Shown one piece after another: positions 56,274 to 63,264 of a stretch of 64,000 nucleotides of DNA. The notes beneath the pieces are model-generated. The model saw only the letters and a list, made by a program, of their open reading frames with translations, searched no databases and was not told the DNA's origin. The position numbers were made by a program, and so were the translations under genes. Numbering within the stretch: the first letter of the stretch is position 1; the number at the start of each line of letters is the position of its first letter. Location: assembly GCF_009740285.1 (NCBI RefSeq), contig NZ_CP046566.1:2104501-2168500 (forward strand). The letters are read 5' to 3'. Source of the stretch: Phnomibacter ginsenosidimutans. GTDB lineage: Bacteria; Bacteroidota; Bacteroidia; Chitinophagales; Chitinophagaceae.

Positions 56274-57191
56274 ATGGCAAAAGCAATCATCACTCCCCCG
56301 TATTTACGTAAAGGCGCCACTGTTGGCATTGTTTGTCCTGCCGGCTACATGCCTGCTGCAAAAACACTGACCTGCCAGCAAACCCTGCAATCATGGGGCT
56401 TTCAGGTAAAGCTGGGTAAGACAGTGGGCCATCAGCATTTCTATTTTTCGGGCACCGATGAAGAACGTTTGCAAGACCTGCAGGCAATGATGGACGATCC
56501 AACAGTAGATGCCATTTTGTGTGGCCGCGGTGGCTACGGCACCAGTCGCATCATCGATCAGCTCAACTGGAAAAAATTTCGCCAGCACCCCAAGTGGATC
56601 ATTGGTTTTAGCGATATCACGGTATTACACAGTTTCCTGTTTACCAAACTCCGCACCGCCAGTTTGCATGCACCCATGGCCAATGCTTTTAACGACGGCG
56701 GCGCCCATGATGAATATGTACAAAGCCTGCGCAAAGCCCTTACGGGAAAGAAAGCCAACTATACCTGTGCCGTACATGCTTGCAATAAACCAGGCAAAGC
56801 CACAGGACAATTGGTGGGTGGCAATTTGAGTTTAATTGCCCATCAAATTGGTACGCCAAGCGATGTGGATACCAAAGGAAAAATCCTGTTTCTGGAAGAT
56901 GTGGGCGAATACCTCTACAATGTAGACCGCATGCTGCTGCAATTAGACAGAGCCGGTAAACTCAAAGGTTTGGCAGGTTTAATCATTGGTGGCTTTACCG
57001 ACAACAAAGACACCACTACGCCCTTTGGCAATACCATTGATGAAATCATTGCGCATCGCATTGCTGCTTATAACTTCCCTGTTTGCTTTGGCTTCCCCGT
57101 AAGCCACGAAAAAGAAAATGTTGCCCTGAAAGTAGGTGCAACATTTTCATTACAAGTAGGTAAACAAAAAGTAATGTTGAAGGAGTTGTGA
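56274..57191 (+). CDS. LD-carboxypeptidase, S66 family, cytoplasmic paralogue
   Basis: A 305-residue S66 peptidase with the same triad: Ser113 in GFSDIT, Glu208 in FLEDVGEYLYNVDRM, His278 in PVSHEK, and GRGGYGTSR near 84. There is no signal peptide, so it should act in the cytoplasm as LdcA does in murein recycling. It shares with its neighbour the order PP-L--G---GI-CPA and NLSL near 184, and both are of similar length from the first conserved motif, pointing to tandem duplication followed by divergence in location. It ends before a repeat-rich convergent gap. Confidence 0.9.
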   Translation: MAKAIITPPYLRKGATVGIVCPAGYMPAAKTLTCQQTLQSWGFQVKLGKTVGHQHFYFSGTDEERLQDLQAMMDDPTVDAILCGRGGYGTSRIIDQLNWKKFRQHPKWIIGFSDITVLHSFLFTKLRTASLHAPMANAFNDGGAHDEYVQSLRKALTGKKANYTCAVHACNKPGKATGQLVGGNLSLIAHQIGTPSDVDTKGKILFLEDVGEYLYNVDRMLLQLDRAGKLKGLAGLIIGGFTDNKDTTTPFGNTIDEIIAHRIAAYNFPVCFGFPVSHEKENVALKVGATFSLQVGKQKVMLKEL

Positions 57192-57206
57192 AGAGGTTGA
57201 TTGGTA

Positions 57207-57305
57207 GATTGGTTAATTAGTGGATTGGTTAATTGATGGATTAGGATAGTTGTCAAATATGTATAAGCATCTACCAACCACCAACCACCAACTATCAACT
57301 ACCAT
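57207..57305. repeat. Low-complexity TGG- and CCAAC-rich tandem repeats between convergent genes
   Basis: On the plus strand two 16-bp units (GATTGGTTAATTAGTG at 57207-57222 and GATTGGTTAATTGATG at 57223-57238) are followed by an A/C-rich block (57271-57305: CTACCAACCACCAACC, then ACTATCAACTACCATC). The two blocks are roughly complementary and could fold together. The same A/C-rich motif is present at 60.3 kb and 61.9 kb. Confidence 0.7.
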
Positions 57306-58386
57306 CAAAACCGATAGCTTACAGCATTAATATTCATGCCGGCGCCTACGCTGGCAAACATCACCACATCGCCGCTGTGCAGGCTGTGGCCTTCTTGTGC
57401 CCCACTCACTACGGAGTGATACAAAGTAGGCACTGTGGCCACAGAGCTGTTGCCGAGTAAGTGAATGTTCATAGGCATGATGCTCGCAGGTACTTCTTTC
57501 TTGTCGTACAAGCGGAACATGCGTTTGATGATGCCTTCATCCATTTTTTCATTGGCCTGATGAATGAAGACTTTCTTCAACGCATCAATGCCCACACCAC
57601 TTTTATCCAAACAATCCTTCATGGCCTGCGGCACATGCTGCATGGCATACTCATACACTTTTCGGCCCTTCATTTTGATGTAGCGAACACGAGGATCGCT
57701 GCCGGGAAAATTAGATTTGCCGAGGTATAAATAATAGGCTTCGTCGGTGCAATGGGAGGCCACGCTGGCACTCAGTATACCAGGGCCGGTGGCTTCATCT
57801 ACTTCTTGGTATTCCAGCACACAAGCACCCGCACCATCGCTGAATATCATGCTGTCGCGGTCGTACACATCCACCACCCTGCTAAGGGTTTCGGTACCAA
57901 TAATCAATGCTTTTTAGCCATGCCTGCTTTGAAAAAAGCATCGGCCTGAATAACTCCCTGAATCCAGCCGGGGCAACCAAACAATAAGTCGTATGCCACA
58001 CAGGCAGAATTCTGAATGCCGAGGCTGTGCTTTACCCTGCTGGCAATAGCAGGCAACACATCTGTTTGAATAGTATGCTTGAGTACGTTGCCAAAATTGT
58101 GGGCAACAATAATCTGATCTAACGTTTCCGGATTGATGCCACTGTTTTCAATGGCCTGCCTGGCCGCCAGCACCGCCATGTCGGCGCAGTTCATGTCTTC
58201 ATTTACATACCGGCGTTCTGCAATGCCCGTTATCTCCTGAAACTTCTGCACAATTTCTGTGGGCGAAGTGGTAATGCGCTGGTGATGCTCGTCGTAAAAA
58301 TTGTGGACTGTGAAATCAATATTCTTTTTAACAACAGGAGGAATAAATGCTCCTGTACCTGTAATAACCGAGCGGAATGTGTTCAT
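57305..58386 (-). CDS. KAS III-family 3-oxoacyl-ACP synthase-like protein, frameshifted
   Basis: A thiolase-fold enzyme of about 360 residues that resembles FabH and OleA-like condensing enzymes. The N-terminal frame has VITGTGAFIPP near residue 7, ITGIAERRYV near 50 and the catalytic Cys in FGCPGWIQG near 137. The C-terminal frame has IFSDGAGACVLE, FIHQANEKMDEG (catalytic His) and NIHLLGNSSVATVP (catalytic Asn). They are split at a T5 run (57910-57914): one more base restores KAGMAKKALIIGTETLSRVVD. The specific reaction (start of fatty acids, or another condensation) cannot be told. Convergent with the S66 gene across a repeat-rich gap. Confidence 0.87.
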
Positions 58387-58516
58387 ATAGCGTATGCAGC
58401 ATTATTGCTGTTGCGCTAAAGCTAAATGAAAATGATTACTCAGACATATTCTGTTTGGATTGCATTTTATCAGCCATCAACATTGCGTCAAAAATCACAG
58501 CAGCAGCATCGTCATC

Positions 58517-59497
58517 CTACCGTTTTCTGGCTGCAGCAATGGGTGCGTATGGTCCGTATTTATGTGCCTTTTCATCAAAGCCATCGGCATACGGACCAAA
58601 GGCAAAATCAATTGGCTTTTTATCGATATGCGGCCAATCGTGGGTTTGGTCTTTGTGCGGTCTTGGCTGGCTGTTCACAAAGGCAGCTACATCCCAGGCT
58701 TCTTCATTGCTTAGCGTAGGTTTGCTATGACTGGCCATATTAAAAGGCATATTGGCTTTTACATAGCCTGCAAAATTGGACAAGCGAAACAAGCCGGCCC
58801 CATCGTTGTAACTATGCGGTCCCCAGAGTGGTGGATACACTAACTTATCGCCATCCATCATGCCTTCGCCATTGGCGCCATGGCAGCTTTTGCATTGATT
58901 GATGTAAACCGTTTCTCCTTTCACCGGATCGGCAGCACGGTTGAGATACGGCAACTTTTCAATACCGCTTCCCTTGGGCTGCTCTCCTTTCGCTACATCT
59001 TTTCCCAACCATTTGATGTAAGCAAAAATGGCTGCATACTCACGGCTGTTGCTATCAGGTGCGGTGCCGTTTAAACTGCGTTCAAAACAATCACTCACTC
59101 TTTTGTAAATGCTTTCGTACATGCCGCTTCGCTCCCTGAATTTGGGATACATGCTGTACACGGCGGAATAATTATTACCCCATGCCTTTCTGCCGCCATC
59201 AAGATGACAGTTCTGGCAATTCATGCCATTGCTGATTTGTGCCACCGTGCCTTTAGGGCCTAAATATTGGGCGGTATTTTTAATCAGCTCTGCTCCATAT
59301 ACAATTAGTTCCCGCTCGGGTCCTGTCGTTGTTCTATCAATATACAAACTGGGTGCCTGCCATACACTGTCTGTTGTAGCTACTGTCATCGGGGTAGCTT
59401 CCTCATAGGGTTGAAGTGACTTGACAGCCACTACAATGAGCAACAGCAAAAAAATACCGAACACCGGCCAGTCTGACTTGAATTTTGAAAACAACAT
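58517..59497 (-). CDS. Dihaem cytochrome c, TsdA-like (thiosulfate dehydrogenase / tetrathionate reductase family)
   Basis: A 326-residue protein with an N-terminal membrane anchor (VFGIFLLLLIVVAVKSL at 12-27) and two haem c sites, CQNCH at 94-98 and CKSCH at 202-206. Between them is YKRVSDCFERSLNG with Cys137; in TsdA an unusual Cys in a C-F-RS-NG motif is the distal ligand of haem 1. Met250 in ANMPFN is a candidate haem 2 ligand. TsdA interconverts thiosulfate and tetrathionate in the periplasm. The catalytic assignment rests on that motif, so sulfur-compound oxidation is likely but not shown. ATG 59497 chosen over 59539. It should need cytochrome c maturation (CcmB at 26.4 kb). Confidence 0.8.
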   Translation of the reverse strand: MLFSKFKSDWPVFGIFLLLLIVVAVKSLQPYEEATPMTVATTDSVWQAPSLYIDRTTTGPERELIVYGAELIKNTAQYLGPKGTVAQISNGMNCQNCHLDGGRKAWGNNYSAVYSMYPKFRERSGMYESIYKRVSDCFERSLNGTAPDSNSREYAAIFAYIKWLGKDVAKGEQPKGSGIEKLPYLNRAADPVKGETVYINQCKSCHGANGEGMMDGDKLVYPPLWGPHSYNDGAGLFRLSNFAGYVKANMPFNMASHSKPTLSNEEAWDVAAFVNSQPRPHKDQTHDWPHIDKKPIDFAFGPYADGFDEKAHKYGPYAPIAAARKR

Positions 59498-59707
59498 GCG
59501 GGCAACGCTTGAATACTGTAATGGAAATGTACGACGCAAAATGGCGTAAACAGCCGAAGCGGGCTGTGATAATGGTCACCTGCTATCACATGGTTACATT
59601 CAAGAAACGTGATATTAGTACAATCGTTAAGTTGATTGTTATTTTAAAATGTCCCTAAATTGACCATTCAATCAAAAATGGTATTGGTCAACTACAATCC
59701 TTTGTCA

Positions 59708-60151
59708 ATGAAAATCAAACACACAACACTACCTCTTGCTTACCTGCTTATTTTATCAGTATTTTCCTGTACTAGTATTTCAAAAGTCAGGTCTGGAAAA
59801 CAGCAATACAAAGACATTTACGTCAACCAGTTTAAACTGGTATACATCAAACAGCTTCTGAAAAAAAGCTATAATCATTCGTTTGAGATTAATGCCATCA
59901 TCAATGCTGATCATAGTGGTTTTACAGAATCCATTTTGCATGATGGCGACTTTGAATTCATAGATAGCTTGACCAATTTGGACAACACTTATATGATTGC
60001 AGATTCGATAGAAGGAAGAAACCGTGCAGAAGGTGCTCAAGGTAAAAGACCATTGCAATTCTTCATTGACATTCTTTCCTCTAAAACACTGGATCAGCTA
60101 GCAAAGCGGCGAATGAAATTGAATCCTGTTCCCGAAGCATGGAAATTGTAA
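59708..60151 (+). CDS. Short lipoprotein of unknown function
   Basis: A 147-residue protein starting at ATG 59708 with a lipoprotein signal (MKIKHTTLPLAYLLILSVFSC; lipobox SVFSC). The mature part is mixed polar with QYKDIYVNQFKLVYIKQLLKKSYNHSFEINAIINADHSG, IADSIEGRNRAEGAQGKRPLQ and a basic C-terminus. I do not recognise a family. It is flanked by the cytochrome gene (divergent, about 210 bases) and an empty region. Codon use is A/T-rich, unlike the cassette that follows. Confidence 0.65.
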   Translation: MKIKHTTLPLAYLLILSVFSCTSISKVRSGKQQYKDIYVNQFKLVYIKQLLKKSYNHSFEINAIINADHSGFTESILHDGDFEFIDSLTNLDNTYMIADSIEGRNRAEGAQGKRPLQFFIDILSSKTLDQLAKRRMKLNPVPEAWKL

Positions 60152-60586
60152 ATTTTAATTTCCAAAATTCAATCTACAGTTTAAAAGAAAATCTGTCGTT
60201 CATCAATCAAACCTATTGAAACACATCAAACTACCATGCCGACACTTAGGCTCTAAAATTTTCGCTAATTACCGTAACTGCAGCTGAAACCGATACAGCA
60301 AAGCCGGCAATTGAAAACCCTTTTTACCAAAAGCTTCTGTAGCCAGCCAACCACAAACTACCAACCCCTACCTGCCAACAACTATCCAATCCTGCCACTT
60401 CGGCCACTTCCGGCCAGCACCTTTGCAAATAATTTTTCCCTGCACTAACCTTGTGTTGTCAACAGCACTACAACAGCTGCCGACAACACAACACCGGATG
60501 ATCATCAGCTCCATAGGAGTCACACTCCACACACACTTTTTATCACCCGTTGCAGCACATACACTGCAACACAAACTCACACAACC
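60152..60586. other. 435-base intergenic region before the cassette
   Basis: No gene is visible. It holds an A/C-rich stretch (about 60350-60387: CCAACCACAAACTACCAACC and following) related to the repeats at 57.3 and 61.9 kb, then a near-duplicated CACTTCGGC / CACTTCCGGC (60396-60415), the promoter-like CACCTTTGCAAA (60418-60429) and, just before the cassette start, a 7-bp hairpin GTTGCAG / CTGCAAC (60549-60555, 60564-60570). The leader is unusually rich in CAC. Confidence 0.45.
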
Positions 60587-61342
60587 ATGGCCAAACAAAA
60601 AGGCATCATCCCCATCGAAGGTACCCTCGGCAACATTACCTTCTACCGTAGCAAAGAAGGCTACCTCATCCGCGAAAAAGGCGGCGTCTCCAAATCCCGC
60701 ATCAGCACAGACCCCGCCTTTCAGCGCACCCGTGAAAACGGCGCCGAATTCGGCCGGGCAGGCACCAGCGGCAAACTCATCCGCACCGCCTTCCGCGAAA
60801 TGCTCCTTAACGTGTCCGACAGCAAAATGGTCAGCCGCCTCACCCAGGTGCTCATGCAGGTCATCAAAGCCGACACCGTCAGCGAACGGGGGCTACGCAA
60901 AGTCAACGGCCCCAACCTCATCTTCCTCAAGGGCTTCGACTTCAACGTAAACGGCAAACTCGCCACCACCCTTTTCGCTCCCTACTCAGCCGACATCAAC
61001 CGCAGCAGTGGCCAACTCGAAATCACCATTCCGCCATTCTCCGCAGCCAACATGATTGCGGCACCGGCGGGTGCCACCCACTTCCGGCTCATCGCCGGTG
61101 GCGCCGCCATCGATTTCGAAGGCAACACCTACGACGCCGCCAACACAGGTACCACCCACCTGCCCCTGAGCGGTACCGATACGGCCGAAATCACCCTCAA
61201 CTGTACCATCACCGCAGCCAGCACCAAACCACTGCTGCTGCTCTTCGGGCTGGAGTTCTACCAAATGGTCAACGACGCTCATTACAGCCTCAAAAACGGG
61301 GCCTTCAACTGCCTCAGCGTTATTGACATCAGCGGCGAATAA
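60587..61342 (+). CDS. Cassette protein A: conserved Bacteroidota protein of unknown function
   Basis: A 251-residue cytosolic-looking protein without signal or membrane segments. The first about 70 residues are basic and strongly patterned: MAKQKGIIPIEGTLGNITFY, KEGYLIREKGGVSK, then DPAFQRTRENGAEFGRAG. I recall this N-terminal pattern from many Bacteroidota hypothetical proteins, but know of no function. Residues about 95-251 look beta-rich (alternating hydrophobic residues, many Thr/Ser/Gly). Third positions are dominated by C (ACC, GCC, CTC, ATC, AAC), unlike most of the window. First of three plus-strand genes that end at a common terminator (61892-61915). Phage or structural origin would fit, but is not shown. 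Confidence 0.8.
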   Translation: MAKQKGIIPIEGTLGNITFYRSKEGYLIREKGGVSKSRISTDPAFQRTRENGAEFGRAGTSGKLIRTAFREMLLNVSDSKMVSRLTQVLMQVIKADTVSERGLRKVNGPNLIFLKGFDFNVNGKLATTLFAPYSADINRSSGQLEITIPPFSAANMIAAPAGATHFRLIAGGAAIDFEGNTYDAANTGTTHLPLSGTDTAEITLNCTITAASTKPLLLLFGLEFYQMVNDAHYSLKNGAFNCLSVIDISGE

Positions 61343-61403
61343 TCCGCCGTCAACCCCACTTGTTCATCACACCCTTTCTCACACACACCAAAAACCACAC
61401 ACC

Positions 61404-61652
61404 ATGAAACAAGTCATGCGCAGAATGCGCAAACCCACCCCGCCTTTCTTCAAAAAGCTCCGCAACATCGGGCTCGTAGTAGCAGGCATCGCCGGTGCCA
61501 TCGCCACCGCTCCCATTGCACTGCCCGCTGCAGTCACCAGCATCGCCGGCTACTTCACCGTCGCCGGCAGCATTGCCTCAGCCGTCAGCCAGCTCACTAC
61601 CCGCGAAGAAAGCCACCCACAACCTTCAAATACCATTGAAGATGTGGAATGA
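61404..61652 (+). CDS. Cassette protein B: small two-helix membrane protein
   Basis: An 82-residue protein: a basic N-terminus (KQVMRRMRKPTPPFFKKLR), two hydrophobic segments at about 21-37 and 41-64 separated by Pro, and a polar acidic tail (REESHPQPSNTIEDVE). Size and plan resemble small holin-like or hydrophobic phage-type proteins, but no motif proves it. I recall the KPTPPFFKKLR N-terminus from other Bacteroidota hypothetical proteins that occur with protein A. It starts 61 bases after A and overlaps C by 11 bases. Same C-rich codon use as A. Confidence 0.72.
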   Translation: MKQVMRRMRKPTPPFFKKLRNIGLVVAGIAGAIATAPIALPAAVTSIAGYFTVAGSIASAVSQLTTREESHPQPSNTIEDVE

Positions 61653-61869
61653 TGCCAAACCGCATGTGCACGATGCACAAAACCTGTCGGGCACCATCGT
61701 CGGTACCCTCGTCGCCATCCTCATCAACATTCCCGCCAAAGACCTCGCCTATACTGCCGCCATGGCCGCAGTAGGCGCCTGCACCAGCTTCCTGGCCTCC
61801 TGTTTGTTGAAATGGCTCACCCGGCGCATCGAACAATGGATCCGGCAAAACAAAACACCCCCTGCATAA
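61642..61869 (+). CDS. Cassette protein C: small two-helix membrane protein
   Basis: A 75-residue protein starting at ATG 61642 (MWNDAKPHVHDAQN), inside the end of gene B (11-base overlap, +1 frame relative to B), so translation is probably coupled. Two hydrophobic segments (about 15-31 and 36-57) are followed by a basic C-terminus (KWLTRRIEQWIRQN), a plan seen in phage holins. No family recognised. The overlap with B and the shared terminator make A, B and C one unit. The longer in-frame ORF from 61495 is antifunctional low-complexity Pro/Ser and is rejected. Confidence 0.65.
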   Translation: MWNDAKPHVHDAQNLSGTIVGTLVAILINIPAKDLAYTAAMAAVGACTSFLASCLLKWLTRRIEQWIRQNKTPPA

Positions 61870-61891
61870 ACCACATGCCCGCATCAACCCC

Positions 61892-61916
61892 AAAACCCGG
61901 CTCCGGCCGGGTTTTT
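61892..61916 (+). terminator. Intrinsic terminator after cassette A-B-C
   Basis: Perfect 10-bp stem AAAACCCGGC / GCCGGGTTTT (61892-61901 and 61906-61915) with a 4-base loop and T's following, 22 bases after gene C's stop. Confidence 0.88.
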
Positions 61917-61949
61917 ATTTGCCCTACCTTGTTTCTTATCCCACGAAAC

Positions 61950-61998
61950 AACTACCAACCATCAACTACCAACCATCAACTACCAACCACCAACCACC
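61950..61998. repeat. 14-bp A/C-rich tandem repeat
   Basis: AACTACCAACCATC at 61950-61963 and 61964-61977, a third copy ending CACC at 61978-61991, and a partial AACCACC at 61992-61998. A/C-rich low-complexity sequence continues to about 62065. It fills the gap between the cassette terminator and the facing helix-turn-helix gene, and matches the repeats at 57.3 and 60.3 kb. Confidence 0.85.
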
Positions 61999-62070
61999 TC
62001 CCATCCAACCCCAAACTAAAAACCAAAAACTAAAAACCTACCAACCTGCCAACCTCCCAACAACAACCCT

Positions 62071-62286
62071 TTACCCCACCAACACGCCCCTCACATCCTC
62101 CTCCGCCAATCCCGTATACATACAAAACTCCCGCACCGTCACCAACGCATTCCGCCGCTTCCCATAATGCCGCCGCACTGCCTCCAGCAGCCGCCGGGCA
62201 CTCCGCTCCTTCTTCCCCGTTATCAACTGAATGTCCTTGGCATAAATCACCACCCGTAAGGGCATACGATGTCCTTGCTTTTGCAT
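62071..62286 (-). CDS. Small helix-turn-helix-like protein facing the cassette
   Basis: A 71-residue basic protein (ATG 62286; the Met at 62265 would give 64 residues). IYAKDIQLITGKKERSARRLLEAVRRHYGK and VTVREFCMYTGLAEEDVRGVLV look like two helix-turn-helix-like units: a short strand, helix, and a GKKERSARRLL helix that could contact DNA. I recall this plan from a frequent small Bacteroidota protein of unknown role. It converges on the cassette across the A/C-rich repeats, and the LytTR gene follows after 200 bases. C-rich codon use resembles the cassette. Confidence 0.7.
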   Translation of the reverse strand: MQKQGHRMPLRVVIYAKDIQLITGKKERSARRLLEAVRRHYGKRRNALVTVREFCMYTGLAEEDVRGVLVG

Positions 62287-62488
62287 AGCATTTGTTTTGG
62301 TGAAACAATACTGCACACACCACCACAACTACTGCACACACCGGCATACACCAGCCGCAGCAGCCCCGGCAGCAGCACCAACCAGCCATAAAAGGTTATA
62401 GGGATTTGTTCTTTCGCCAACAGCAAACCAGCCAGATCGCTTTGGCATAATGTCACGCCTGCAACACGCAAATGCGTATATACTGTTG

Positions 62489-63235
62489 CTACATCTGCAA
62501 CCGCATTCTTACCCAGGCAAGATTCGCCCTTGCCACCGGCACCTTACTGCCATCTGTCAACACCAGCAGCAACTGCCCGTCTTCTTTCTGTATGCTGCTC
62601 ACATGCGCTTCATTCACCAGATAGGATTGATGACAACGCATAAAACCAGATGTTTCCAACTGCTGCTGAAGCTCCCGCAGCTCCTTGTTCACCATCAACC
62701 GGTCGCCGTTTTGTAAATACACCTGCGCACCGGCATGGCGGGTACAACAATACGTAATCTGTGCTATCGGCACCCTTCGATAACTCGTCCGCTCAGGCAA
62801 AGTGATGGTTTTAGACGCCCTTTGCAACTCTTGTACAATGGTCGACAAATCCCGCCACACAGGCTGCGCAGCATACAACGCATGCAACTCCCTGGCCCGC
62901 TGCAAGGCCACCGCCAGTGCCTGACACTGCAATGGCTTCAACAGGTAATCCACAGCCGCAATCCTGAACGCCCGGATAGCATATGCATCATGTGCCGTAA
63001 TGAAAATAACCTGGCACCTGAAATCACCAAGTGCCTCCAGCAAATCGAATGCGGTATCCTGCCCCAGTTTAATGTCCAGCAACAATAAATCAGGACGGTA
63101 AGCGGATATCAGCTCCAAAGCAGTAGATACCGAATCCGCTTCGCCCAACAATTGCAACCAGCCAAAATGCTGCTCCAGCAACTGCCGCAAATAAGCACGG
63201 GCATGCGGTTCATCATCTACAAGAATGACTCGCAT
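62489..63235 (-). CDS. LytTR-family response regulator
   Basis: A 248-residue regulator with an N-terminal receiver domain (about 1-120) and a C-terminal LytTR DNA-binding domain (about 145-248). The receiver shows VILVDDEPHAR (acidic pocket), LLLLDIKLG (phospho-acceptor Asp near 54), and the conserved Lys in DYLLKPL near 105. The LytTR part contains ITLPERTSYRRVPIAQITYC, MRCHQSYLVNEAHV and PVARANLAWVR. ATG 63235 (MRVILVDDEPH) is chosen over 63268. The LytS-type kinase gene ends 30 bases upstream, so the two form the usual pair. Targets are unknown; the nearest operon is the A-B-C cassette. Confidence 0.93.
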   Translation of the reverse strand: MRVILVDDEPHARAYLRQLLEQHFGWLQLLGEADSVSTALELISAYRPDLLLLDIKLGQDTAFDLLEALGDFRCQVIFITAHDAYAIRAFRIAAVDYLLKPLQCQALAVALQRARELHALYAAQPVWRDLSTIVQELQRASKTITLPERTSYRRVPIAQITYCCTRHAGAQVYLQNGDRLMVNKELRELQQQLETSGFMRCHQSYLVNEAHVSSIQKEDGQLLLVLTDGSKVPVARANLAWVRMRLQM

Positions 63236-63264
63236 AAGCAATGGGTTAATACGTGAGTAAATAA

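Noticed and set aside
61950-61998. CRISPR-like reading of the 14-bp repeats
   Set aside because: Units are 14 bp and directly adjacent with no spacers; no cas gene nearby. Simple tandem repeat.
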